Shown here in pieces: positions 8,451-17,842 of a stretch of DNA of 64,000 nt. Source of the stretch: Paenibacillus sp. JZ16 (GTDB taxonomy: Bacteria; Bacillota; Bacilli; Paenibacillales; Paenibacillaceae); contig NZ_CP017659.1 in assembly GCF_015326965.1 (NCBI RefSeq), positions 6,523,001 to 6,587,000 on the forward strand. The letters are read 5' to 3'. Both the position numbers and the translations under genes were made by a program. Position 1 is the stretch's first letter. Each line of letters opens with the position of its first letter. The notes beneath the pieces were generated by a model. That model worked only from the letters and a program-made list of their open reading frames with translations, had not been told where the DNA came from and did not search any database.

Positions 8451-8744
8451 ATGTCCCGCATCAGCCGCAAGCTGCAGAAATGGACCCAAGAAATGCTTGA
8501 TTTGCCACAGGACCTGTTATTTGATTTGCCGCGGTTGACCCTGATTGGCAATAAAGAGCTGCATATCGAAAATCATCGCGGAGTCCGGCATTTTTCCGAG
8601 GAACGACTTGTGTTGTCTTTAACGCAGGGGTCTTTGGAGATTTCGGGGACCGGACTTGCGATTCAGGCTATTCAAAGCCATGAAGTGACCATCATTGGCA
8701 CCATTCATCATATTCAATACATAGGAACGGGGGAGAAACCGTGA
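8451..8744 (+). CDS. yqfC: Sporulation protein YqfC
   Basis: This 97-residue protein matches YqfC/YabP-type sporulation proteins (LDLPQDLLFDLPRLTLIGNKELHIENHRG). These small beta-rich proteins are made in the mother cell and are needed for efficient spore formation; no enzymatic role is known. The ATG follows AGGAAGGGGGAAAG. Its TGA stop overlaps the GTG start of yqfD (GTGA), indicating coupled translation. A candidate SigE promoter lies just upstream. Confidence 0.9.
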   Translation: MSRISRKLQKWTQEMLDLPQDLLFDLPRLTLIGNKELHIENHRGVRHFSEERLVLSLTQGSLEISGTGLAIQAIQSHEVTIIGTIHHIQYIGTGEKP

Positions 8745-9934
8745 AAATTCCGACGATGATCCATCTTCGAGGGTATTTGAAGCTCGCTGTTCGCGGTGAG
8801 CATGTGGAAGCATTCATCAATTCATTGGCGGAGGCGGGGATTCCAGTTTGGGATGTAACACCGACAGGGGCCTACTCAGCAGAGCTTAAGCTGCTGCTGA
8901 AGGATTTCAAAGGGCTCCGTCCACTGTTAAAACGGACAGGCTGCCGTACGCGGATCAAGGGGCGTTACGGATACCCCTTCAAAGCTCGCCGCCTGTTGAA
9001 ACGCAAAGCGTTTGTTATCGGCATTGTTGCGTTTTTTATGATCCTGCTCACGCTTTCCTCGATGGTGTGGAACGTGGAAGTCGAGGGGAATGAAACCATC
9101 GCTTCGGAAGATGTGCTTGATGCGGCCAAGTTGGAAGGCATTTATCCGTTTCAGTGGATATTCAAGCTGCAATCGATGGACAAGCTGTCCGGAAATATGA
9201 CCGCCCGCCTCCCGGGAACTTCATGGGTAGGGGTGGAACGCAACGGGACGCGCATTCGCATCCAGATCGTAGAGGCGGCCGTACCGGAGAAACCGCCGCT
9301 CCAGAGCCCGAGGCATCTAATCAGTACGCAGGACGCTGTGATCACCCATATTTACGCCGAGAAGGGGGTCCCTAAAGTAGGGATTAACAGCCGGGTGAAG
9401 AAAGGCGACATTCTGATTTCCGGTGTCCTTGGGGACGAGGAAAATTCGGAACGAATTGTAGCCAAAGGGGAAGTAAAAGGCCTTGTATGGCATGAATACG
9501 ATATCGAAATCCCATTGGTGAAGACCCATAAGGTGTATACGGGGGAAGGTAAGAAGCGTTCGTATATCGTATTTGGCGATCGGGCCGTCCAGCTGTGGGG
9601 CTACGGGGATATTCCGTTTTCACAGCAGGAGACCTTGACCTTCTATGATCCGCTTACGTGGAGGACGCGCGTGCTTCCGCTGGGCTGGATGACGGAAAAA
9701 ATCATGGAGGTTACCGAGGTGCAGCGGACCATAAGCGAGGATGAAGCGAAAAAAGAGGGAATCGAGGGGGCACGCCGGGATATTTTGGCGAAATATGGGA
9801 CCGATTCAAGATTTGTAAGCCAAAAAATTTTGCATGATAAGAAAGAGAATGGTAAAGTTTATATGAAAGTGCTTTTTGAGGTGGAAGAGACCATCGCGAA
9901 AGAACTTCCCATAGTATACGATCAAGGAGAATGA
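8741..9934 (+). CDS. yqfD: Sporulation protein YqfD
   Basis: This 397-residue protein is the YqfD family sporulation membrane protein. An N-terminal cytoplasmic part (about residues 1-90) is followed by one membrane helix (FVIGIVAFFMILLTLSSMVW) and a large extracytoplasmic domain. The start is GTG 8741, overlapping the yqfC stop by four bases. The role in mother-cell sporulation is known only genetically in B. subtilis. phoH follows after a few bases, but probably also has its own vegetative expression. Confidence 0.92.
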   Translation: MKIPTMIHLRGYLKLAVRGEHVEAFINSLAEAGIPVWDVTPTGAYSAELKLLLKDFKGLRPLLKRTGCRTRIKGRYGYPFKARRLLKRKAFVIGIVAFFMILLTLSSMVWNVEVEGNETIASEDVLDAAKLEGIYPFQWIFKLQSMDKLSGNMTARLPGTSWVGVERNGTRIRIQIVEAAVPEKPPLQSPRHLISTQDAVITHIYAEKGVPKVGINSRVKKGDILISGVLGDEENSERIVAKGEVKGLVWHEYDIEIPLVKTHKVYTGEGKKRSYIVFGDRAVQLWGYGDIPFSQQETLTFYDPLTWRTRVLPLGWMTEKIMEVTEVQRTISEDEAKKEGIEGARRDILAKYGTDSRFVSQKILHDKKENGKVYMKVLFEVEETIAKELPIVYDQGE

Positions 9935-9940
9935 GGCTAT

Positions 9941-10912
9941 TTGTCACAGCAAACGACCAGCATTCAAATTTTACTTCAAAGCGCGTCAGAAGGTCTGTCG
10001 TTATTCGGACCACAAGATACATTTCTGAAATTAATCGAAAAAGAAATTCCTGCGACGATAGATTCACGGGAAGCGGTCATCACGATTCGTGGGCAACATC
10101 GGAATGTGGAGAGTCTTCAGCAGCTGTTTGAAGTGCTGCTCCAGCTTGTGCGCAACGGCTACATTTTGACCGAGCGTGATATCCTTTATGCTGTAGAACT
10201 CGCCAAGGATCTGAGAGCTGATCAATTGCTGGATCTGTACAAGGGCGAAATTACGACAACCTTCAAGGGCAAGCCTATTCGTGTAAAAACCATCGGTCAG
10301 AAGCACTATGTGACCACCATCAAAAAGCGGGATGTTGTATTCGGTATCGGTCCTGCCGGAACAGGGAAAACCTACTTGGCTGTCGTTCTGGCTGTTGCCG
10401 CGCTGAAGGAAGGATCCGTCAAAAGGATCATTCTGACAAGGCCGGCAGTAGAGGCTGGAGAGAGCCTGGGCTTCCTGCCGGGTGATCTGCAGGAGAAGGT
10501 TGATCCTTACCTCAGACCATTGTACGATGCCTTATACGATGTTATGGGCCCGGATCAAACGGCCAAGGCGCTGGAGCGTGGATTGATTGAAATTGCGCCG
10601 CTTGCTTACATGCGCGGGCGGACGCTGGATGATTCATTTATTATTTTGGACGAAGCACAGAACACCACGCCGGAACAGATGAAGATGTTTCTGACACGGC
10701 TTGGATTCGGCTCGAAGATGGTCATAACCGGGGACGTGACCCAGATTGACCTGCCGCGGGGCAAGAAATCAGGACTTATCGAAGCTAAAACGATATTAAG
10801 CGGAATTGAGGAAGTCGGATTCGTCTATTTTGCCGAACAGGATGTTGTACGTCACTCTTTAGTACAAAAAATCATCGTCGCTTATGATAAAGCAGCAGAA
10901 AACCAAGATTAA
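9941..10912 (+). CDS. phoH: PhoH-like ATPase (YqfE/YbeZ type)
   Basis: This 323-residue protein has a small N-terminal domain and a PhoH P-loop domain with Walker A GPAGTGKT (about residues 137-144) and Walker B FIILDEAQNTT. PhoH/YbeZ proteins are nucleotide-dependent enzymes tied to RNA metabolism and usually encoded beside ybeY, as here. The likely start is TTG 9941, with AGGAGAATGAGG just before it. It is one of two PhoH paralogues in the window; the other (41159-42490) also carries a PIN nuclease domain. Confidence 0.93.
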   Translation: MSQQTTSIQILLQSASEGLSLFGPQDTFLKLIEKEIPATIDSREAVITIRGQHRNVESLQQLFEVLLQLVRNGYILTERDILYAVELAKDLRADQLLDLYKGEITTTFKGKPIRVKTIGQKHYVTTIKKRDVVFGIGPAGTGKTYLAVVLAVAALKEGSVKRIILTRPAVEAGESLGFLPGDLQEKVDPYLRPLYDALYDVMGPDQTAKALERGLIEIAPLAYMRGRTLDDSFIILDEAQNTTPEQMKMFLTRLGFGSKMVITGDVTQIDLPRGKKSGLIEAKTILSGIEEVGFVYFAEQDVVRHSLVQKIIVAYDKAAENQD

Positions 10913-10926
10913 AGGGGATTGTCGCA

Positions 10927-13227
10927 ATGGCCTCCAAAGAACCATCGACGGACAAGTCCATATGGGGTAAAAACAGCGGATGGAAATATAGCGTGGCAAC
11001 ACGCTATATTCTGTTTTTGCTGCTTGCTTTACTCTTTTATATCAGTCTAGCATCCAAGCTTTTGCCGGAACGCTATGACATACAGGTCAATACGAAAAGC
11101 GAAAAGAACATCGTAGCGCCCGTGCAGATTGAGGATAGCAAGGCAACGCTTAAGGCACAGGAGGCGGCAGCGGAGAACGTCCAGCCGATTTACCCTCTCG
11201 TTCCTCTGCGGAATGACGTCCTGGTCACGCAAATCCTTGACCGCATTGAACGTTTGAATCAGGACGTCGATATCAGCTCTGGCGAAAAGGTCGAAATTTA
11301 TCGTAATGAAATTCCGAGGATGGCTCGAGAATTCGTGCAAAACTTCGTGTCGGCCAACAGCACGAATGAAGCTTATTCCAAAGAGCTGCTTCAGGAAATG
11401 CAGCGGGTCATCGAAGAACAAACCTATCGGATCCCCGAGGAAACGTTCATTAAGATACCGAGGCTGAATTCGGAAGATATTATTCAAATGAAGCCTGTAG
11501 CTCGCGAGATTGTATCCAGGCTGATGCTGAACGAAATCGTGGATGCCGATACGGCCCGTACCCGCGTGGCGGAACGAGTGAACACAAGCTCGTTGAATGA
11601 TCGGACCGCCAGGGAAGTCGTTCAGGAATTGGCAAGTTTAACGATAACGGCCAATAAATTCTATGACGAGGTTGCCACCAAGAATGCAAAGGTTGAGGCC
11701 CGGGAGAATACTCCGCCCGTATTTATCAAACAAGGGGATATCCTCGTGGCGAAGGGTCAGCTTATCACGCCGGAGCTGTACGAGCTGCTTGGCAAAAATG
11801 GTCTGCTGAAGGACGACATTAACTACTGGCCGGAGCTGGGAGTTCTTCTCCTGTCTGTCCTGCTGTCGCTGGGCATACTGACTTTCATAAGACAGTCGGA
11901 ACCTGGCAAATTTAAATACAACAACTCGCAGCTGTTAATGCTGGTCCTGGTGTATGTGATCACGCTGATTCCGATGCATTTGACCGCATTTCTGCAAAGC
12001 GATTCCCAGATGTACGTTGGATATCTTGCGCCTGTTGCGATTGGCGCGATTCTGGTTACCCTGCTGCTGGAAACCTCGCTTGCCTATTTCAGCGTCATCA
12101 TTTTCAGCATCATGGCAAGCGTCATATTGAATGTCCAAGGCGAATTGTTTGACTTCAAATTCGGGTTATTCGCAGCCGTGACTTCCTGCGTGGCGATCTT
12201 CTCGATTCACCGCGCGAGCCAGCGGTCGACGATGCTGAAGGGCGGCATTATGGCTTCTCTCTTTGGCGCATTGATCGTGTTTATCATGCTGCTGCTCAAT
12301 AACGATACGTGGACCACGAGTGAAACGCTGTATTCGATCGGTTTTGCGATTGCGGGCGGATTGCTAACGGCCATCCTGGTCATCGGATTAATGCCGTTCT
12401 TCGAAGTCACCTTCGGTATTTTGTCGGCACTGAAGCTGGTGGAATTATCGAACCCGAACCATCCGCTGCTCCGCAAACTGTTGACGGAGACGCCGGGCAC
12501 TTATCATCACAGTGTCATGGTCGGAAACTTGTCCGAAGCGGCGGCGGAAGCGATTGGCGCCAACGGACTGCTGTGCCGCGTCGGATCCTACTATCATGAT
12601 ATTGGAAAAACCAAGCGTCCGATCTATTTTATCGAGAATCAGAACAATATGGAGAACCCGCATGACTCCATTGAACCGAAGCTGAGCAAATCCATTATCG
12701 TTGCACACGCAAGGGATGGCGTGGAAATGCTCAAGGAGTACAAGCTGCCTAAACCGATACGAGATATCGCAGAGCAGCATCATGGCACAACGTTTTTACA
12801 CTATTTTTATCATAAAGCGGTTCGCCAGGCGGAGGAGCAGAGCATAGAACTGGATTTCACCGAAGATGATTTCCGTTATCCAGGGCCGAAGGCTCAATCC
12901 AAGGAATCCGCGATTGTCGGCATAGCCGACAGCGTGGAAGCGGCTGTTCGTTCATTGCGTAAACCGACGGTGGAACAGGTTGAATCGATGATCGAGAAGA
13001 TCATCAAAGGCCGCCTGGATGACCACCAGTTTAATGATTGCGATTTAACGATGAAGGAACTGGACATTATCGCCAAGACGTTAAAGGAAACGGTGATGGG
13101 GATTTTCCATTCCCGGATCGAGTATCCTGAGGATGTGAAGCGTCCCAAGCCGACAGCGCCAAATGGTGATAACCCGACCGCTTCCGAGACATCGGCAACG
13201 AGTGAGGAACAGAGAAGGAGCGTATAA
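10927..13227 (+). CDS. pgpH: Cyclic-di-AMP phosphodiesterase PgpH (7TM receptor with HD domain)
   Basis: This 766-residue protein has one N-terminal membrane helix, a large extracellular 7TMR-HDED domain, seven membrane helices (about residues 300-500), and a cytoplasmic HD phosphohydrolase domain with HHSVMVGNLS and the metal-binding YYHDIGK. PgpH hydrolyses the second messenger c-di-AMP to pApA, which affects potassium and cell-wall homeostasis. It lies 14 bases after phoH and three bases before ybeY, as in B. subtilis (yqfF). The tail after about residue 740 is low-complexity. Confidence 0.94.
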   Translation: MASKEPSTDKSIWGKNSGWKYSVATRYILFLLLALLFYISLASKLLPERYDIQVNTKSEKNIVAPVQIEDSKATLKAQEAAAENVQPIYPLVPLRNDVLVTQILDRIERLNQDVDISSGEKVEIYRNEIPRMAREFVQNFVSANSTNEAYSKELLQEMQRVIEEQTYRIPEETFIKIPRLNSEDIIQMKPVAREIVSRLMLNEIVDADTARTRVAERVNTSSLNDRTAREVVQELASLTITANKFYDEVATKNAKVEARENTPPVFIKQGDILVAKGQLITPELYELLGKNGLLKDDINYWPELGVLLLSVLLSLGILTFIRQSEPGKFKYNNSQLLMLVLVYVITLIPMHLTAFLQSDSQMYVGYLAPVAIGAILVTLLLETSLAYFSVIIFSIMASVILNVQGELFDFKFGLFAAVTSCVAIFSIHRASQRSTMLKGGIMASLFGALIVFIMLLLNNDTWTTSETLYSIGFAIAGGLLTAILVIGLMPFFEVTFGILSALKLVELSNPNHPLLRKLLTETPGTYHHSVMVGNLSEAAAEAIGANGLLCRVGSYYHDIGKTKRPIYFIENQNNMENPHDSIEPKLSKSIIVAHARDGVEMLKEYKLPKPIRDIAEQHHGTTFLHYFYHKAVRQAEEQSIELDFTEDDFRYPGPKAQSKESAIVGIADSVEAAVRSLRKPTVEQVESMIEKIIKGRLDDHQFNDCDLTMKELDIIAKTLKETVMGIFHSRIEYPEDVKRPKPTAPNGDNPTASETSATSEEQRRSV

Positions 13228-13229
13228 GA

Positions 13230-13727
13230 ATGAGCCTGCAGCTGGCATGGAATAATGAACAAGAGGATTTTCAGATTAGCGAGGATTTGATCGCCTTGCT
13301 TGAAGTGATTCTTCAGAAGGCCGGAGAGGCTGAAGGCGTTACCGACGGCGAGGTTGATCTGACTTTCGTCGATGATAAACAGATCCATGAATTGAACCGG
13401 GAGTACCGGGGAATCGATCGTCCGACCGACGTCCTCTCCTTTGCGATGAATGAGATTACGAACGATGAGCTCGAGATCATTTATGAGCTTGAAGAAGGAG
13501 AAGAACTGGAGAGCGTGCCGGATGTTCTGGGTGATATCATTATCTCGGTCCCTCGGGCGAAGCTGCAAAGCGAAGAATACGGTCATTCCTTGGAACGGGA
13601 ACTCGGTTTTCTGTTTGTTCACGGATTTCTGCATTTGCTCGGATATGATCATCAGGATGAGGCGAGCGAAGCGGAAATGATGGGCAAGCAGGAGGCTGTA
13701 CTTGCAGAAGTAGGATTGACAAGATAG
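13230..13727 (+). CDS. ybeY: Endoribonuclease / rRNA maturation factor YbeY
   Basis: This 165-residue protein has the zinc motif HGFLHLLGYDH near its C-terminus and the family motif REYRGIDRPTDVLSF. YbeY takes part in 16S rRNA 3' end maturation and ribosome quality control in bacteria. It overlaps the dgkA start by one base and follows pgpH by two bases. An acidic insertion (ELEEGEELESVPDV) precedes the conserved LGDIIIS segment, which is common in Firmicutes. Confidence 0.95.
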   Translation: MSLQLAWNNEQEDFQISEDLIALLEVILQKAGEAEGVTDGEVDLTFVDDKQIHELNREYRGIDRPTDVLSFAMNEITNDELEIIYELEEGEELESVPDVLGDIIISVPRAKLQSEEYGHSLERELGFLFVHGFLHLLGYDHQDEASEAEMMGKQEAVLAEVGLTR

Positions 13728-14110
13728 TGAAGCCGCACAGACAATCGTTATACAGGGCATTTGGGTGCGCGATCCGCGGCATCTTGACGGCTGTACAAAC
13801 GGAACGCAATATGAAAATCCACATTGCTGCTGCCTTGATTGTATTCATCGCAGCAGCTTTGCTGCAATTGGACCGAATGAGCTGGTTGTTTTTGGTATTG
13901 GCGATTGCCCTCGTATTTATCGCGGAGCTGGTGAATACTGCGGTAGAGGCCATTATCGATCTGATCTCGCCAGAAGAACATGTTTTAGCTCGGGTGGCTA
14001 AGGACACAGCAGCCGGTGCAGCGTTAGTTGCAGCGGTGTTTGCCGTCGTAATTGGTATTCTGGTCTTCTATGAACCGGTATGGGAATGGATACAATCAAT
14101 GACAAGTTGA
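13727..14110 (+). CDS. dgkA: Undecaprenol/diacylglycerol kinase
   Basis: This 127-residue membrane protein belongs to the small DagK family, with an amphipathic N-terminus (AIRGILTAVQTERNMKIH), three membrane helices and the signature ELVNTAVEAIIDL followed by AKDTAAGA. In Bacillales this enzyme phosphorylates undecaprenol, feeding the lipid carrier used for cell wall synthesis. It starts at GTG 13727, overlapping the ybeY stop by one base. Confidence 0.93.
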   Translation: MKPHRQSLYRAFGCAIRGILTAVQTERNMKIHIAAALIVFIAAALLQLDRMSWLFLVLAIALVFIAELVNTAVEAIIDLISPEEHVLARVAKDTAAGAALVAAVFAVVIGILVFYEPVWEWIQSMTS

Positions 14111-14129
14111 ACATTAGGAGGAACTGGAT

Positions 14130-14537
14130 ATGGATGCAGGATTGTTAATGCAGGAAGCGATTAAAGCACGTACGCGCGCTTACATACCCTATTCAACATT
14201 TGGTGTAGGGGCGGCTCTGCTCGATTCGCGCGGAGAGGTACATCTTGGGTGTAATGTTGAGAATGCCGCATACGGTCCTACCAATTGCGCTGAACGCACG
14301 GCATTGTTCCGTGCGATTGCCGATGGTCATGAAGCAGGGAGCTTCCAGGCGATTGCCATCGTTGCCGATACAGATGGCCCGTGCACGCCGTGTGGGGTAT
14401 GCCGGCAAGTGCTGGTGGAGCTGTGCAAACCCGATATGAAGGTGATCATGGGGAATATGAAGGGTGACATCAAGGAAACGACCGTCAGTGAACTGCTGCC
14501 GGGCGCGTTTGGTCCTTGGGATTTAAACAAACAGTAA
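14130..14537 (+). CDS. cdd: Cytidine deaminase
   Basis: This 135-residue protein carries the zinc and catalytic motifs of homotetrameric cytidine deaminases: CNVENAAYGPTNCAERTA (Cys ligand and catalytic Glu) and PCTPCGVCRQV (two Cys ligands). It converts cytidine or deoxycytidine to uridine forms in pyrimidine salvage. TTAGGAGGAACTGG precedes the ATG. The order dgkA-cdd-era matches B. subtilis. Confidence 0.96.
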   Translation: MDAGLLMQEAIKARTRAYIPYSTFGVGAALLDSRGEVHLGCNVENAAYGPTNCAERTALFRAIADGHEAGSFQAIAIVADTDGPCTPCGVCRQVLVELCKPDMKVIMGNMKGDIKETTVSELLPGAFGPWDLNKQ

Positions 14538-14611
14538 GTTTGCAATTGAACAGGATCGAACCAAGGTTTCAGAAACAACATGTAGATACAGGACAGTAGC
14601 GGAGGAATGGT

Positions 14612-15514
14612 ATGCAAAAAAAACAATTTAAGTCCGGGTTTGTGGCTATTATCGGTAGACCGAATGTAGGGAAATCAACGCTGATGAACCAGGTGATCGG
14701 TCAAAAGATTGCCATCATGTCGGACAAACCGCAAACAACAAGAAATAAAATTCATGGCGTTTATACGACCAACGAATCCCAAGTGGTTTTTCTGGATACA
14801 CCGGGCATTCATAAACGTCAATCCAAGCTTGGGGATTACATGAACCAGACCGCTTTAAGCACGCTGGGTGAGGTTGAAGCCGCGTTGTTTCTGGTAGACG
14901 CTTCCGAGGGCATCGGCGGGGGAGACCGTTACATCGCCGAGCAGCTGCAGAAGATCAAGACTCCGATCATCCTGGTCATGAACAAAATCGATAAGATTGA
15001 GCCGCCCGCTCTGCTCCCACTGATTGAGCAGTATCGGAAGCTGCATGATTTTGCAGAGATCGTCCCGATTTCCGCCAAGCTCGGCAACAATGTCGACACG
15101 CTTCTTGAACAAATTCAGAAGTACTTGCCTCCAGGCCCGCAGTATTATCCTGAAGACCAAGTGACGGATCATCCGGAGCAGTTCGTGTGCGCAGAGCTGA
15201 TTCGCGAGAAAATTTTGCACATGACAAGAGAGGAAGTTCCTCACTCCATTGCGGTTACGATTGAGGATATGCGGGTGGAGGAGAACGGAACCGTATATAT
15301 TTCAGCCGTGATTTTTGTGGAACGCGACTCCCAAAAGGGTATCATTATCGGCAAGCAGGGTGCTCTGTTAAAAGAGGTTGGCAGACAAGCCCGTCAGGAC
15401 ATTCAAAGACTGCTCGGGTCCAAGATTTTCTTGGAGCTCTGGGTTAAAGTTAAAAAAGATTGGCGTAACCAAGAACGCGTTCTTCGCGATCTCGGATTTC
15501 ACCGCGGGGAATAA
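14612..15514 (+). CDS. era: GTPase Era
   Basis: This 300-residue protein has the GTPase motifs G1 [10 protein letters not shown]3 DTPGIH and G4 NKID, and a C-terminal KH RNA-binding domain with the loop [15 protein letters not shown]. Era binds the 3' end of 16S rRNA and assists 30S subunit assembly, in line with ybeY three genes upstream. The ATG at 14612 follows AGCGGAGGAATGGT. Length is normal. Confidence 0.97.
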   Translation: MQKKQFKSGFVAIIGRPNVGKSTLMNQVIGQKIAIMSDKPQTTRNKIHGVYTTNESQVVFLDTPGIHKRQSKLGDYMNQTALSTLGEVEAALFLVDASEGIGGGDRYIAEQLQKIKTPIILVMNKIDKIEPPALLPLIEQYRKLHDFAEIVPISAKLGNNVDTLLEQIQKYLPPGPQYYPEDQVTDHPEQFVCAELIREKILHMTREEVPHSIAVTIEDMRVEENGTVYISAVIFVERDSQKGIIIGKQGALLKEVGRQARQDIQRLLGSKIFLELWVKVKKDWRNQERVLRDLGFHRGE

Positions 15515-15652
15515 TAGAGCCGCTGTGCAAATTCGAGGCAAATCATACACGGCAGTCGCCTGCCAACAATTGCATTTCATAAATCTGCTCTAGGCGCACA
15601 TCCTAATTTTCGTAGATGCGAAACGCCATTTCCGAAGAGAGGATGAATACGA

Positions 15653-15793
15653 ATGCGAGATTTTTCGTGGAAGTATTTTGCGATGACTGGAGATGTCGAT
15701 GCGTATTTGCTGTATAAGGAAACCGAGGGTGAGTCGGTTCTTACAGCTGCATCCGTTGAAGATGAGGCGGCCCCGCATGAAGAAGACGAGTAA
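15653..15793 (+). CDS. yqzL: YqzL-like small protein
   Basis: This 46-residue ORF encodes MRDFSWKYFAMTGDVDAYLL followed by an acidic tail. The pattern (aromatic start, F-x-x-TG-x-V-x-x-YLL-x-K) is that of YqzL, a tiny conserved Firmicute protein encoded between era and recO, exactly this position. Function is unknown. GAGAGGATGAATACGA precedes the ATG. It is too short to appear in most ORF scans. Confidence 0.8.
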   Translation: MRDFSWKYFAMTGDVDAYLLYKETEGESVLTAASVEDEAAPHEEDE

Positions 15794-15829
15794 TCATTGG
15801 TTGTTCCAGGAATGGTTGGGGGAAAGCGC

Positions 15830-16585
15830 ATGCTATATCGGGCGGAAGGGATCGTCATCCGCAGCATGGACTACGGTGAAGGGAACAAAATCATTACACT
15901 TTGCACCAAAGAATCGGGCAAGGTAGGCGTGCTGGTCAGAGGAGCCAAGAAGGTGAAAAGCCGTCATGCTGCTCTGACGCAGCTGTTTACTTATGGAGAA
16001 TATGTGTTCTTCCGGAATGGTACCGGGCTCGGCAATTTGAACGCCGGTGAGATTATGGAATCTCACCACGGGCTCAGGGAGGATCTTATCAAAGCCGCCT
16101 ATGCTTCTTATGCCTGCGAGCTCTTGGATCGGGTGCTGCAGGATGAGGAGACGGGCGCTTTTTGGTTTCATCAGCTCAAAGCTTGCCTGGAAGCCCTTCA
16201 GGAGGATAAGGATCCCCAAATTATCATCAATCTGTATGAGATGAAAATTTTGCAAGCGGCAGGGTACGGGCCGGAGCTGGATGTTTGCATTTCATGCAAT
16301 CAATCCAGAAAAGACGAGGATATGCTGGTGAGTCCCCGCCTTGGCGGCGTCCTGTGCCGTTACTGCAAACATCTGGATCCGCCGGCAATGGCGATCTCGC
16401 CCAGAACGCTGAAGCTGCTGCGCCTGTTTGGACGGCTGGATTTAAGACGGTTGGGCAATGTGGATGTGAAGGACGAAACGAAGGCCGAGCTCAAAAAGGT
16501 TATGCGAGCTTTGATGGATATGCAGCTTGGGCTGCGTTTGAAATCGCAAAATTTTTTGGATCAAATGGACAAGTATGATATTTGA
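15830..16585 (+). CDS. recO: DNA repair protein RecO
   Basis: This 251-residue protein starts MLYRAEGIVIRSMDYGEGNK, the OB-fold N-terminus typical of RecO, and carries a zinc-binding CISC...CRYC pair in the C-terminal half. RecO loads RecA onto SSB-coated single-stranded DNA with RecR. The start is ATG 15830, with GGGGGAAAG just upstream; a TTG at 15797 would add 11 residues that do not resemble the family. The stop overlaps the -35 of the glycine T-box promoter. Confidence 0.95.
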   Translation: MLYRAEGIVIRSMDYGEGNKIITLCTKESGKVGVLVRGAKKVKSRHAALTQLFTYGEYVFFRNGTGLGNLNAGEIMESHHGLREDLIKAAYASYACELLDRVLQDEETGAFWFHQLKACLEALQEDKDPQIIINLYEMKILQAAGYGPELDVCISCNQSRKDEDMLVSPRLGGVLCRYCKHLDPPAMAISPRTLKLLRLFGRLDLRRLGNVDVKDETKAELKKVMRALMDMQLGLRLKSQNFLDQMDKYDI

Positions 16586-16610
16586 CGTAAGATATAGAAT
16601 GAGGTATTAT
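16582..16610 (+). promoter_or_regulatory. SigA-type promoter of the glyQS T-box transcript
   Basis: TTGACG (16582-16587), a 17-base spacer and TATTAT (16605-16610). The -35 overlaps the recO stop codon. The start site would lie near 16617, directly before the T-box leader. Confidence 0.7.
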
Positions 16611-16616
16611 ATTTAT

Positions 16617-16890
16617 CAGTTTATTAGTTTTTTGAATACTGACATGCATTGAACGGGAAAGTAGTGAATAGTCGATCCGTGAAAGCGAGCCGGGGGTGGT
16701 GGAAGCCTGGTAGGAGATATTCATGAACAGGGCACCCGGGAGCATGATGAAACGATAAAGTGGGCTTTGCTGATCGCTGAAGACTAAGATTATGTCTGCG
16801 ACGCAGCAGGGCCAAGTAGGGTGGAACCGCGGGAAGCTACAGCTCTCGTCCCTATGTCTGTACAACAGGCGTAGGGCGAGAGCTTTTTGT
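16617..16890 (+). promoter_or_regulatory. Glycine T-box riboswitch (leader of glyQS)
   Basis: The leader contains the conserved T-box AGGGTGGAACCGCG (16818-16831), which pairs with the CCA end of uncharged tRNA. A likely specifier GGC (16731-16733), in the context ACAGGGCACC, would match tRNA-Gly(GCC). A terminator hairpin pairs 16841-16854 with 16872-16884 around one bulged T, followed by a T run. Uncharged tRNA-Gly should stabilise the antiterminator and turn on glyQ and glyS. The specifier was picked by eye from the usual position and the downstream genes. Confidence 0.92.
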
Positions 16891-16954
16891 TGTACAGAGA
16901 ATCGATAGGCATGGTGGAATGAATTTGAAAAAGAATGTAAAGGAGCTAAAAATC

Positions 16955-17842
16955 ATGAATTTCCAGCAGATGATTTTGACGCTGCAGCAATTTTGGGCGG
17001 AACAGAATTGTATCATCGTGCAGCCGTACGACACGGAAAAGGGTGCAGGTACAATGAATCCGATGACGTATTTGCGTTCGATCGGACCCGAGCCCTGGAA
17101 TGTGGCTTATGTGGAGCCTTCCCGTCGCCCGGCTGACGGCCGTTATGGAGAGAATCCGAACCGTCTGTATCAGCATCACCAATTTCAGGTCATTTTGAAA
17201 CCTTCACCGGACAATATTCAAGAGCTGTATTTGGAGAGCTTGAAGCGTCTTGGCATCAATCCGCTCGATCATGACATCCGTTTTGTTGAGGACAATTGGG
17301 AAGCGCCGACACTTGGTGCATGGGGCCTTGGCTGGGAAGTTTGGCTGGATGGTATGGAAATTACGCAGTTTACGTACTTCCAGCAGGTTGGCGGCATCGA
17401 CGCAAGTCCAGTCGCTGTAGAGATTACCTATGGTATGGAGCGGCTTGCATCCTATATCCAGGATAAAGAGAATGTGTTTGATCTGGAATGGGTAGACGGC
17501 ATCACCTATGGAGATGTATTCCATCAGCCGGAATTCGAGCATTCAAAATACACTTTTGAAGTGTCCGACGTTAAAATGCTGTTTACGCTGTTTAACATGT
17601 ATGAAGAAGAAGCGAATAAAGCGATGAACCAAAATTTAGTATTCCCGGCGTACGACTACGTACTAAAATGCTCGCACACGTTTAACCTGCTGGATGCCAG
17701 AGGCGCGATCAGCGTAACGGAGAGAACGGGATACATTATGCGCGTGCGAAACCTGGCTCGTCAGGTTGCAGCCACGTATTTGGAAGAGCGCGAGAAGCTG
17801 GGCTTCCCGCTGATTAAGAAAGGGGGCGCAGACCATGTCTAA
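16955..17842 (+). CDS. glyQ: Glycyl-tRNA synthetase alpha subunit
   Basis: This 295-residue protein is the catalytic alpha chain of the bacterial alpha2beta2 glycyl-tRNA synthetase ([19 protein letters not shown]..., [19 protein letters not shown]). It charges tRNA-Gly together with GlyS. ATG 16955 follows AAAGGAGC; an upstream in-frame ATG at 16919 would add 12 residues not seen in the family. Transcription is set by the glycine T-box. It overlaps glyS by eight bases. Confidence 0.97.
   Translation: MNFQQMILTLQQFWAEQNCIIVQPYDTEKGAGTMNPMTYLRSIGPEPWNVAYVEPSRRPADGRYGENPNRLYQHHQFQVILKPSPDNIQELYLESLKRLGINPLDHDIRFVEDNWEAPTLGAWGLGWEVWLDGMEITQFTYFQQVGGIDASPVAVEITYGMERLASYIQDKENVFDLEWVDGITYGDVFHQPEFEHSKYTFEVSDVKMLFTLFNMYEEEANKAMNQNLVFPAYDYVLKCSHTFNLLDARGAISVTERTGYIMRVRNLARQVAATYLEEREKLGFPLIKKGGADHV

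Noticed and set aside
12894..13760. Minus-strand open frame of 288 codons across pgpH and ybeY
   Set aside because: It spans two convincingly identified genes with no own signals.
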